Shown in pieces: positions 24,751 to 32,245 of a stretch of DNA of 64,000 nt. Both the position numbers and the translations under genes were made by a program. Position 1 is the first letter of the stretch. The number at the start of each line of letters is the position of its first letter. The DNA is from CAZAAW01 sp964483325 (GTDB taxonomy: Bacteria > Pseudomonadota > Alphaproteobacteria > Rhizobiales > Kaistiaceae), in assembly GCA_964483325.1 (NCBI GenBank), contig CAZAAW010000009.1, positions 45,919 through 109,918 of the forward strand. Reading direction: 5' to 3'. The notes beneath the pieces are model-generated. The model saw nothing but the letters and a program-made list of their open reading frames with translations, had not been told where the DNA came from and did not search any database.

Positions 24751-25917
24751 TCAGCTCCAGCCGCCGCCATAGGTCTTGTAGAAGATATGGTGGCCGATCT
24801 TCTTCATCCGCTTCATGCTGCGCGCCCAGCGCGGCCGCACATAGGTGGCATGATAGTGCGTCGCCGAGCCGACATCGGCGAGCCAGTCGGCCTCGCCATA
24901 GACCACCTTGCGGGCGAGCTCCTGCGCCGTGCGCCAGGCCGACGAACGCCGCGCCACGACATCGCGGACGCCATCGCAGGCGAAGGAGAACTGACAGCGG
25001 TTGCGCCAGTTCTTGTTCTGGTAGACGACGCCGCAGATCGTGTTGGGATAGGCCGGATTCTTCAGCCGGTTGATCACCACCTGCGCCACCGCCAGCTGGC
25101 CGCGCAGGGGTTCGCCGCGCGCCTCGAAATAGATCGCCTCGGCGAGGCATTTCTGTTCCTTGGCGCTGCGCGAGCCGGAGGGGATCGGATTAGCCACCCA
25201 CCAGTGATCGTTTGTCGCGTCGGGACGCGGCGCCGGCGGCCGGGCGCGCGGAACGGCGATCAGGGCGCGGAACGGTGCCTCGACATCATTGGTGGTGTCG
25301 GGGCTGGCATAAGCCTGCGCCCCGGCGGCCTCGGCGGCCGGCAGCGACGCCAGGCGGACCGCCGCCGCTTCGCCATGCGCTGCTTCACCATGCGTTGCCG
25401 GGCGCTGGCGCGGCGCTGCCGGGCCGGCCGCGGCGACGGCCGTGGCGGCCTGCGGCCAGCGGACGGGGCCGAGCAGAGCGATGTCCTCGGTGCGCGTCGC
25501 TGGCTGGTCGAACAGGCCGGGCGCCGCCAGGACGCCGGCCGTCATGGCCATGCTGCTGCGGAAGACCGGCCGGCTGATGCTGAGGTCGCCCTTGCCGGCG
25601 CGGTTGACCTCGTCGCGCCTCGGCCGGGCCTGGCTGGCCGGCTGGCCGGCGCCGAAGCGGACCGTCAGCTCGCCGTCGCCGGCATCGGAAAGATGGACCT
25701 GCCAGCGTTCGCCGGACGCGATGTCGACGGCGGCAAGACTTGCCGCATCCTGGTAGGCGATTGTCGATGTGGAGAGCAGGAACAGGGCGCCGGCAAGGCT
25801 GGCGCAGCGGAAGAAGGCAAGCTCCCTCTGGCCGCGCTGCGGCCGTCTCCCTCTTGGTGGCAAGACGCAACTCCACACCAATGTCGGACCGAAAGAATCG
25901 GCCGACCGAACCAACAT
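24751..25917 (-). CDS. SleB-type cell wall hydrolase
   Basis: A 388-residue envelope protein. A hydrophobic segment near residues 35-55 (SLAGALFLLSTSTIAY) should anchor it in, or export it across, the inner membrane. The middle is Ala/Pro-rich and low in complexity. The C-terminal 135 residues form a Hydrolase_2/SleB lytic domain: EQKCLAEAIYFEARGE (catalytic Glu region), GQLAVAQVVINRLKN, YPNTICGVVYQN, CQFSFACDG and GSATHYHATYV. This cleaves peptidoglycan glycan strands in spore-cortex enzymes; in alphaproteobacteria it is a growth or division hydrolase. The start at 25917 has a poor ribosome site. A TTAACC inverted repeat lies 18 bp upstream. Confidence 0.88.
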   Translation of the reverse strand: MLVRSADSFGPTLVWSCVLPPRGRRPQRGQRELAFFRCASLAGALFLLSTSTIAYQDAASLAAVDIASGERWQVHLSDAGDGELTVRFGAGQPASQARPRRDEVNRAGKGDLSISRPVFRSSMAMTAGVLAAPGLFDQPATRTEDIALLGPVRWPQAATAVAAAGPAAPRQRPATHGEAAHGEAAAVRLASLPAAEAAGAQAYASPDTTNDVEAPFRALIAVPRARPPAPRPDATNDHWWVANPIPSGSRSAKEQKCLAEAIYFEARGEPLRGQLAVAQVVINRLKNPAYPNTICGVVYQNKNWRNRCQFSFACDGVRDVVARRSSAWRTAQELARKVVYGEADWLADVGSATHYHATYVRPRWARSMKRMKKIGHHIFYKTYGGGWS

Positions 25918-25935
25918 TTCTTCAATTTGTACCGA

Positions 25936-25956
25936 TTAACCTTGAAGGGTGGTTAA
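25936..25956. promoter_or_regulatory. TTAACC inverted repeat upstream of sleB-type gene
   Basis: TTAACC (25936-25941), 9 nt, GGTTAA (25951-25956). TTAACC is the core of the CtrA half-site known from alphaproteobacteria. The standard full CtrA box is direct (TTAA-N7-TTAA), so an inverted pair is atypical. Assignment to CtrA is inference. Confidence 0.4.
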
Positions 25957-26048
25957 CGGCATGCCCCTGCGGCGGCGCTTGTGGTGCCAAGGGAATCGGG
26001 CACCAGCGGGGGCAGAAAATGACCATTGTGAGAGAGGCTTACCGGCTT

Positions 26049-27383
26049 TCATGACGGCGTCAACGCCTGCAGGAAGCGCACCGGCTGGCCGCCGGACGGC
26101 GACAGCAGCTCGTCCTCCCACATGACGCGGCGGCCGCGCACGATCGTCCCCACCGGCCAGCCGACGATCGCCGTGCCGTCATAAGGCGTCCAGGCCGAGC
26201 GCGAGGCGATCCAGTCATTGTCGATTGTGCGCCGGCGGCGCATGTCGACCACCGTGATGTCGGCGTCGTAGCCGACCGCCAGACGGCCCTTGCCGGCAAT
26301 GCCGAAGAGGCGCGCCGGCCCGGCCGACGACAGGTCGACGAAGCGCTCCAGCGTCAGCCGGCCGGCATTGACGTGGTCGAGCATGATCGGCACCAGCGTC
26401 TGCACGCCGGTCATCCCCGACGGCGAGGCCGGATAGGGCTGCGCCTTCTCCTCCAGCGTATGCGGCGCGTGGTCGGAGCCGAGCACATCGGCGACGCCCT
26501 GCTGCAGGCCCCACCACAGGTGGTCGCGATGGCGGCGGTCGCGCACCGGCGGGTTCATCTGCAGCAGCGTGCCGAGCCGCGCATAATCGTCGGCCGACAG
26601 CGTCAGGTGATGCGGCGTCAGCTCGCAGCTGGCGACGTCCTTGTGGCCGGCGAGGAAATCGATTTCCTCCGCCGTCGAGATGTGCAGGACATGGATCAGC
26701 GCCCCGGTACGGCGGGCGATCCGCACCAGCCGCTGCGTCGATTGCAGCGCCGCCGTCTCGTCGCGCCACACCGGATGCGAAGCCGGATCGCCTTCGACCC
26801 GCAGGTCGCGCCGCTGGCGCAGGCGCGGCTCGTCCTCGGAATGGAAGGCGGCGCGCCGGCGGGTGCGCGACAGGATCGCCTCGATCCCGGCGTCGTCCTC
26901 GATCAGCAGGTCGCCGGTCGACGAGCCCATGAACACCTTGATGCCGGCGGCGCCGGGCAGGCGCTCCAGCTCCGGCACCTCGGCGGCGTTTTCATGCGTG
27001 CCGCCGACCCAGAAGGCGAAGTCGCAATGCATGCGGCCGCTGGCCCGCGCCACCTTGTCGGCGAGCGCCGCGGCGCTGGTGGTCAGCGGTTTGGTGTTGG
27101 GCATCTCGAACACCGTCGTGACGCCGCCCATCACCGCCGACCGCGACCCCGTCTCCAGATCCTCCTTATGGGTCAGGCCGGGCTCGCGGAAATGCACCTG
27201 CGAGTCGATAACGCCGGGCAGGAGATGCAGGCCGGTGCAGTCGACGACCTCGCCGCCGGCGGCCGGGTCGATTGTGCCGATGAAGGCGATGCGGCCGTCG
27301 CTTATGCCGAGGTCGCGCGGGCCGATGCCGTCCTGGTTGACGACGGTACCGCCGCGCAGCACCAGATCATAGCTTGCCGGCAT
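26049..27383 (-). CDS. pyrC: Dihydroorotase PyrC (class I type)
   Basis: Amidohydrolase-fold enzyme closing carbamoyl-aspartate to dihydroorotate in pyrimidine synthesis; 444 residues. The metal motif is PGVIDSQVHFREPG, where the usual first His of HxH is Gln62 and the second is H64. The carbamylated Lys is K149 (GIKVFMGSSTG). FHSEDE, HVLHIST and GSDHAPHTLEEK supply other ligands and the catalytic Asp. The related allantoinase is the main alternative, but TPHHL and SPSGMTGVQT fit dihydroorotase. It is divergent from ygfZ. Confidence 0.88.
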   Translation of the reverse strand: MPASYDLVLRGGTVVNQDGIGPRDLGISDGRIAFIGTIDPAAGGEVVDCTGLHLLPGVIDSQVHFREPGLTHKEDLETGSRSAVMGGVTTVFEMPNTKPLTTSAAALADKVARASGRMHCDFAFWVGGTHENAAEVPELERLPGAAGIKVFMGSSTGDLLIEDDAGIEAILSRTRRRAAFHSEDEPRLRQRRDLRVEGDPASHPVWRDETAALQSTQRLVRIARRTGALIHVLHISTAEEIDFLAGHKDVASCELTPHHLTLSADDYARLGTLLQMNPPVRDRRHRDHLWWGLQQGVADVLGSDHAPHTLEEKAQPYPASPSGMTGVQTLVPIMLDHVNAGRLTLERFVDLSSAGPARLFGIAGKGRLAVGYDADITVVDMRRRRTIDNDWIASRSAWTPYDGTAIVGWPVGTIVRGRRVMWEDELLSPSGGQPVRFLQALTPS

Positions 27384-27495
27384 CGCCCCCTCCGCACGTC
27401 GCGCCCCATATCTTGCGGCGCCATGACGTCCGGCTTACGTAACCGCGGCGGGCGGCGCAAGGCGCGCTGCGGCCGATCACGTCACGGGCGCGAGC

Positions 27496-28371
27496 ATGAG
27501 CAGCGGCATCTGGACCGATCTTCCCGACCGCGGCGTCGTCGCCGCGGCAGGGCCGGACGTGCGCGCCTTCCTCCAGGACCTCATCACCACCAACATGGAC
27601 AGGGTCGCCGAGACCGGCGCCGGCTATGGCGGCCTGCTGACGCCGCAGGGCAAGATCCTGTTCGATTTCCTGGTCCTTGCCGACGGTGACGGCTACCTCT
27701 TCGACATCGCCGCCAACAAGGCGGCGGACTTTGCCCGCCGCCTTGGCTTCTACCGGCTGCGGGCGAAGGTGGAGATCGCCGACCTGACCGGCCGCCGCGC
27801 CGTGCTGGCCGGCTGGGACGGCGCGGCGTTGCCGGAGCTTGCCGGTGTCGTCGCCGCCGATCCGCGCCTCGCGGCGCTCGGCTGGCGCGCCGTCGTCGAG
27901 GCAGCGCCGGAGGCGATTGCCGGATACGGGCGCGGCACGCCGTCTGCCTATGCGGCGCACCGCATCGCGCTGGGTGTCCCGGAAGGCGGCGCCGATTTCG
28001 CCTTCGGCGACGCCTTTCCGCACGATGCCGACATGGACCAGCTCGGCGGCATCGACTTCAAGAAGGGCTGCTATGTCGGCCAGGAGGTCGTGTCGCGCAT
28101 GGAGCATCGTGGCACCGCCCGCCGGCGTACGATACCGGTGACAGGCGAGGCGCCGCTGGCGGCCGGCGCGCCGGTCGAGGCCGGCGGCCGCGTCCTCGGC
28201 GCCGTCGGCTCGGTGGACGGAACGGCGGGGCTGGCGACGCTCCGCCTCGACCGGGCGCGGGCCGCGCTCGATGCCGGCGAGGCGCTGACAGCCGGCGGCA
28301 TTCCGCTCACCGTCAGCCTGCCGGGCTGGGCCCGCTTCGGCTGGCCGCAGGACGCCGGCGGCGAGGATTGA
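27496..28371 (+). CDS. ygfZ: YgfZ/GcvT family folate-binding protein
   Basis: A 291-residue tetrahydrofolate-binding protein that assists maturation of some iron-sulfur enzymes. The family signature, lysine followed by GCYVGQEV with its single conserved Cys, is at KKGCYVGQEVVSRMEHRG near residue 192. The N-terminal aminomethyltransferase-like part has LQDLITTNMD and GGLLTPQGKILFDF. Its TGA overlaps the ATG of the HD-domain gene (TGATG), so the pair is coupled. Confidence 0.94.
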   Translation: MSSGIWTDLPDRGVVAAAGPDVRAFLQDLITTNMDRVAETGAGYGGLLTPQGKILFDFLVLADGDGYLFDIAANKAADFARRLGFYRLRAKVEIADLTGRRAVLAGWDGAALPELAGVVAADPRLAALGWRAVVEAAPEAIAGYGRGTPSAYAAHRIALGVPEGGADFAFGDAFPHDADMDQLGGIDFKKGCYVGQEVVSRMEHRGTARRRTIPVTGEAPLAAGAPVEAGGRVLGAVGSVDGTAGLATLRLDRARAALDAGEALTAGGIPLTVSLPGWARFGWPQDAGGED

Positions 28372-28976
28372 TGCCGGTGCGGCCGCGGACCACGGCGCCA
28401 CGCGCCTGGCAGCGGATGCTGTCGGGGCGGCGGCTCGATCTCCTCGATCCGTCGCCGCTCGATGTCGAGATCGAGGATATCGCCCACGGCCTTGCTCGCG
28501 TCGCCCGCTGGAACGGCCAGACCTCCGGCGACCATCCCTTTTCGGTCGCCCAGCATTCGCTGCTGGTGACGGCGATCCTGCGCAGCCTCGATCCGGCGGC
28601 GCCGGGGCGCTCGCAGCTGGCGGCGCTGCTGCATGACGCGCCGGAATATGTCATCGGCGACATGATCTCGCCGTTCAAGGCGGTGATGGGCGGCGACTAC
28701 AAGGCGGTGGAGCGGCGCCTGATGGCCGCCATCCATATCCGCTTCGGCCTGCCGGCCGAGCTGCCGGCCGAGCTCGCCGCCGCCATCAAGGCCGCCGACC
28801 GCATCGCCGCCTATCACGAGGCGACGCAGCGCGCCGGCTTCGGCAGAGCCGAGGCGGAACGCTTCTTTGGCCGGCCGCCGCTCGCCGCCGCGGCGCTCGA
28901 CCTCGAGCCGTGGCCGACCGCCTTGGCGCAGCAGCGCTTTCTCGACGCCTTCGTCGCGCTCAGCGGAACGTCCTGA
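28371..28976 (+). CDS. HD-domain hydrolase (YfbR-like)
   Basis: About 201 residues. The metal-binding HD motif is LLHDAPEY (near residue 86), with upstream HPFSVAQHSLL and downstream KAADRIAAYHEA supplying the other ligands, as in YfbR-type 5'-deoxynucleotidases. The exact substrate cannot be read from sequence. I take the ATG at 28371; a TTG one codon earlier is possible. It is translationally coupled to ygfZ. Confidence 0.85.
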   Translation: MPVRPRTTAPRAWQRMLSGRRLDLLDPSPLDVEIEDIAHGLARVARWNGQTSGDHPFSVAQHSLLVTAILRSLDPAAPGRSQLAALLHDAPEYVIGDMISPFKAVMGGDYKAVERRLMAAIHIRFGLPAELPAELAAAIKAADRIAAYHEATQRAGFGRAEAERFFGRPPLAAAALDLEPWPTALAQQRFLDAFVALSGTS

Positions 28977-29067
28977 TCCGGCGGCAGCCGGTTCTGCCCG
29001 CCGCGGCCCTTGACCCGGGCCGGTCCCGGCGGGACCCTCCGACCCCGGAAAAGGGAGTATGGCCGCC

Positions 29068-29673
29068 ATGGTCACACGCGGTTTCTTCGGCCGGCGGCCG
29101 GCGCCGGAGGTGGCGCAGCGACTGCCGCCGGGCCAGTATCTGGAGCGCGGATTTCCGGTCCTGTCGGCCGGGCCGACGCCGCGTCTCGCCACCAGCGCCT
29201 GGACCTTTACCCTCAAGGCTGGCCCGCGCCCGCTGGCGCGCTGGTCCTGGGAGGAGTTCGCCGCCCTGCCGCACACGAGCTTCACCCGCGACATCCACTG
29301 CGTCACCAAGTGGAGCAAGTTCGACACGCTGTGGGAGGGCGTCATGATCGACGACATTCTCGCCGCGGCCGGGATCGAGGCGCCGACCGCCCATGTGCTG
29401 GCGCATTCCTTCGACGGCTATTCGACCAACGTGCCGCTGGCCGATCTCGCCGGCGGCAGGGCGATGGTCGCCACGGCCTATGACGGCAAGCCGATCACCC
29501 CCGACCATGGCGGCCCGGCCCGGCTGGTGGTGCCGCATCTCTATTTCTGGAAATCGGCCAAATGGGTGAGCGCGCTGCAGTTCACCGAGCGCGACGAGCC
29601 CGGCTTCTGGGAGCTGCGCGGCTACCACATCTACGGCGACCCGTGGCGTGAGCAGCGCTTCACCGGCGACTGA
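29068..29673 (+). CDS. Cytoplasmic sulfite oxidase-like molybdopterin oxidoreductase
   Basis: About 201 residues covering the Mo-cofactor domain of the sulfite oxidase/YedY superfamily. The Mo-ligand Cys is in RDIHCVTKWSKFD (C78). TPDHGGPARLVVPHLYFWKSAKWVSALQF is the typical C-terminal core. There is no Tat or Sec signal, unlike YedY, so it is probably cytoplasmic. I start at the ATG at 29068, because AAGGGAG is 10 nt upstream of it but only 1-2 nt before the earlier ATG at 29059. The stop overlaps the start of the reductase gene (TGATG), so the two products probably form an electron-transfer pair. Confidence 0.9.
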   Translation: MVTRGFFGRRPAPEVAQRLPPGQYLERGFPVLSAGPTPRLATSAWTFTLKAGPRPLARWSWEEFAALPHTSFTRDIHCVTKWSKFDTLWEGVMIDDILAAAGIEAPTAHVLAHSFDGYSTNVPLADLAGGRAMVATAYDGKPITPDHGGPARLVVPHLYFWKSAKWVSALQFTERDEPGFWELRGYHIYGDPWREQRFTGD

Positions 29674-30434
29674 TGGAGAGCCCCGCCCAGCCGCAGCACC
29701 TCGCCTGGCAGGAGGCGACGGTGATCGCCGTGATCCGCCAGACGAGCGCGGTGAAGAGCTTCTTCCTCGATGTGCCGGACTGGCCACGCATGGAGGCCGG
29801 CCAGCATGTCGACGTCCGGCTGACGGCGCCGGACGGCTACCAGGCCGAGCGCAGTTATTCGGTCGCCTCCGCACCGGGCAGCCGCTTCGTCGAGCTTGTC
29901 GTCGAACGCCTGCCCGACGGTGAGGTGTCGCCCTTCTTCCATGAAGTGCTGGCGCCCGGCGACACCGTCGAGCTGCGCGGCCCGATCGGCGGTCATTTCA
30001 TCTGGCGGCCGGCCTATGGCGGGCCGCTTCTCCTTGTCGGCGGCGGCTCCGGCGTCGTGCCGCTGGTGTCGATGGCCCGCCATCGCCGCGCCGTCGCGCC
30101 CGATGTGCCGGCGCTCCTGGTCTATTCCGCCCGCAGCGCCGCCGACGTCATCTTCCATGACGAGCTGTTCGCCGAGGCGAAGGAAGACCCGCATTTCGAT
30201 CTTGTCGTGACGCTGACGCGCCAGGGCGGCGGCGACCGCTTCCGCGCTGGCCGCATCGACCGGGCGCTTGTCGCTGAACTGCGCGCCATGCTGGGCGAGG
30301 CCAGCACGCCGCGCACCTATGTCTGCGGCTCGACGGGCTTCGTCGAGGCGGCGACGGCGCTGCTTGTCGACAGCGGTCTCGACCCGGCCTCCATCCGCAC
30401 AGAGCGTTACGGCGGTGTTGCGGCCGGCGCCTGA
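29673..30434 (+). CDS. FAD/NAD(P)-binding ferredoxin reductase-like protein
   Basis: A 253-residue FNR-fold flavoprotein. The FAD-binding motif is AERSYSVASAP, the loop is GPIGGHF, the NAD(P) motif is LVGGGSGVVPLVSMARH, and the terminal substrate motif is CGSTGFVEAATALL. No 2Fe-2S domain is attached. It overlaps the sulfite-oxidase-like gene and probably passes electrons between NAD(P)H and that Mo enzyme; direction and substrate are unknown. Confidence 0.9.
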   Translation: MESPAQPQHLAWQEATVIAVIRQTSAVKSFFLDVPDWPRMEAGQHVDVRLTAPDGYQAERSYSVASAPGSRFVELVVERLPDGEVSPFFHEVLAPGDTVELRGPIGGHFIWRPAYGGPLLLVGGGSGVVPLVSMARHRRAVAPDVPALLVYSARSAADVIFHDELFAEAKEDPHFDLVVTLTRQGGGDRFRAGRIDRALVAELRAMLGEASTPRTYVCGSTGFVEAATALLVDSGLDPASIRTERYGGVAAGA

Positions 30435-30437
30435 GCG

Positions 30438-30617
30438 TCAGCCGCCGATCAGGTCGTTGAGCTTCTCCTGCGCCACGTCGATGACGCTGTTCAGCTTGGC
30501 GCTGGCGGCGTTCCAGTTGACGATCGTGTTGCCCTGCTGGGCGGTGGCGTTGTCCGCCACATAGGCGGCACCGATGGTGAGGGCCGAACCGAGGATCATG
30601 CCGAAGATCATGCGCAT
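30438..30617 (-). CDS. Small exported or membrane protein, unknown
   Basis: A 59-residue peptide. An N-terminal hydrophobic helix (MIFGMILGSALTIGAAYVADN) reads as a signal or membrane anchor, followed by a short helical segment (AASAKLNSVIDVAQEKLNDLI). GGGAG lies 8 nt before the ATG at 30617. It is convergent with the reductase gene, 3 bp apart. No known domain. Confidence 0.6.
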   Translation of the reverse strand: MRMIFGMILGSALTIGAAYVADNATAQQGNTIVNWNAASAKLNSVIDVAQEKLNDLIGG

Positions 30618-30750
30618 CGAGGAAACTCCCTGCCTGTGGCGCCCCCCGTCGGGGCGTTGCTTCGATGGCGGCACGATGCCGGCATGCGGCTGAACCGCCG
30701 CTGAAGGGCGCCTGCAGCCGCAGTTCAGCTGCGATGGGCTCGCGGAAGCG

Positions 30751-31035
30751 CTACCGGGCGCCGGTTTCGAGCGTCACCATCCAGGTGATGATCGCCTGCA
30801 CACCGGCGAGGCCCGGATCCTCCGCCTTGCGCATGACGGTGATCAGCTGGAACCACAGATCGTCGTCCGCCTCGTCGATGAAGGCGCGGACGCCGTCCGC
30901 CACGAAGGTGGGGACGCTCATGCCATAGGCGGCCGCCCGGGCGCCGACGGCCTCGACCACCTGCGGGTCGAGAGTGCTGAGAACATCCTCGGCGACGCCC
31001 GGCCGGTCGAGGCGCGAAACGAGATCTCCAAGCAT
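30751..31035 (-). CDS. Conserved-looking 94-residue protein downstream of TehA-like channel
   Basis: A predicted soluble helical protein (MLGDLVSRLDRPGVAEDVL, then VGARAAAYGMSVPTFVADGVRAFIDEADDDLWFQLITVMRKAED). The AAAYGMSVPTFVADGVRAFI stretch resembles a ribbon-helix-helix-like or adaptor motif, but I cannot place it in a family. AGGAGG lies upstream of the ATG at 31035. It starts 20 bp after the TehA-like gene and is probably cotranscribed with it at the end of the nitrate-respiration block. Confidence 0.7.
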   Translation of the reverse strand: MLGDLVSRLDRPGVAEDVLSTLDPQVVEAVGARAAAYGMSVPTFVADGVRAFIDEADDDLWFQLITVMRKAEDPGLAGVQAIITWMVTLETGAR

Positions 31036-31055
31036 GCGCCGGCTGTCCTCCTGCT

Positions 31056-32120
31056 CTACGCTTCCGCCCCGAAGAGGCTGCGCCCGAGGCGGCGCAGCAT
31101 ACCGGCGAAAGTTATCGCCCAGGCTGCCGCGGCGACATAGAAGAATGCAGGCGGCAGCGCGCCGAGAAAGCCGAACCCCATGGCGTGGTCCATCTGCCAT
31201 GTGGCGGCGGCATACATGCCGAGCGGGAAAACGACGCCCCAGTACAGGGGATCGTATTCGATCGGGAACCGCTTGTAGATGTAGCGCCAGACGCCCAACA
31301 GCAGCAGCATCGGGATCCACCAGGTTCCCGTCGCCCAGTAGAAGACCGTGAAGCCCTTCAGGAAGGGCAGCAGCGACTCCAGATAGGGCGCATGCGGGGC
31401 ATTGAGGATCAGCAGCGATCCGGCCAGTGTCGAGATCGCCATGGCGCCCATGTTGATCCAGTAGGGCGGCGCCAGGTCGTCGGGCGAGAAGCGGAAGAAC
31501 GTATAGCGATAGAAGATCAGCGAGATCATCCAGATATAGAGCATGCCGCCCCACAACCACATGGAAAGGGCGAGCATGTTGAGCTCCAGCCGGTGCGGCT
31601 GGCCGATCCGCGCCGCCAGCAGGGCGCTGGAGACCGAGAGGCTCTGCGTCGCGACCACCGCCAGCAGCCAGCCGCCGCTGATCCCCTTGTCGAGGGTGGG
31701 CTTTTCCGGCTTCACGGTGAGAACCGTGAAGATCGTATAGGTCAGGCCGATCCAGAGAAAGACAGCGAGCAGCCACAGGGCCGAGCCGACGGCGGTGTTT
31801 TCCTCAAGCACAAGGAACTGGCTCGCGAGGATCCCCGTGCCGGCCACGGTGGTGAAATAACCCGGGCCACTGAGATGGCCGATCATGTCGCCGAAGAAGC
31901 GGCGCGGATAGAGGATGGCGCGCAGGCCGAAAAGAAGGAACAGCACCAGGTAATGCGCGATGTTGAGGTAGAACAGCGCCAGCGCCAGGTGACCGTATCC
32001 CATCATGAAGGCAGCCAGAGACACGATGCCGGTCGCCATCACCAGGCCGAAATAGGCTGGAGACAGGGACATCAATCCTGAGCTGGTGCGGGTCAGGAGG
32101 CGGCTTTCGCATTGTGTCAT
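31056..32120 (-). CDS. TehA/SLAC1-family anion channel (C4-dicarboxylate/tellurite-resistance type)
   Basis: A 354-residue inner-membrane protein with ten predicted helices. LSPAYFGLVMATGIVSLAAF and HLSGPGYFTTVAGTGILASQF are conserved TehA/SLAC1 helices; FWATGTWWIP-like and YWGVVFPLGMYAAATWQM blocks lie in the second half. Members range from tellurite resistance and dicarboxylate export to the nitrate-permeable plant channel SLAC1. Its place downstream of nar genes makes nitrate or nitrite movement a reasonable guess. The ATG at 32120 has GAGGG upstream. Confidence 0.85.
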   Translation of the reverse strand: MTQCESRLLTRTSSGLMSLSPAYFGLVMATGIVSLAAFMMGYGHLALALFYLNIAHYLVLFLLFGLRAILYPRRFFGDMIGHLSGPGYFTTVAGTGILASQFLVLEENTAVGSALWLLAVFLWIGLTYTIFTVLTVKPEKPTLDKGISGGWLLAVVATQSLSVSSALLAARIGQPHRLELNMLALSMWLWGGMLYIWMISLIFYRYTFFRFSPDDLAPPYWINMGAMAISTLAGSLLILNAPHAPYLESLLPFLKGFTVFYWATGTWWIPMLLLLGVWRYIYKRFPIEYDPLYWGVVFPLGMYAAATWQMDHAMGFGFLGALPPAFFYVAAAAWAITFAGMLRRLGRSLFGAEA

Positions 32121-32245
32121 GCAGATGTCCCTCGGATGCTGCGCCGTCCTTGCCGCGGATGGTGATACGGCTGCCGTAGGGATGTGGTCTACAGCACGCG
32201 TCGGCGCCGGTAAGAGCATCCGGGTGTCGCAGGCGCGATCGCCGG

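Noticed and set aside
30635..30660. GC hairpin between the 59-residue and 94-residue genes as a terminator.
   Set aside because: The CGCCCC/GGGGCG pairing is short and no T-tract follows in the minus direction, which is the direction of both neighbours.
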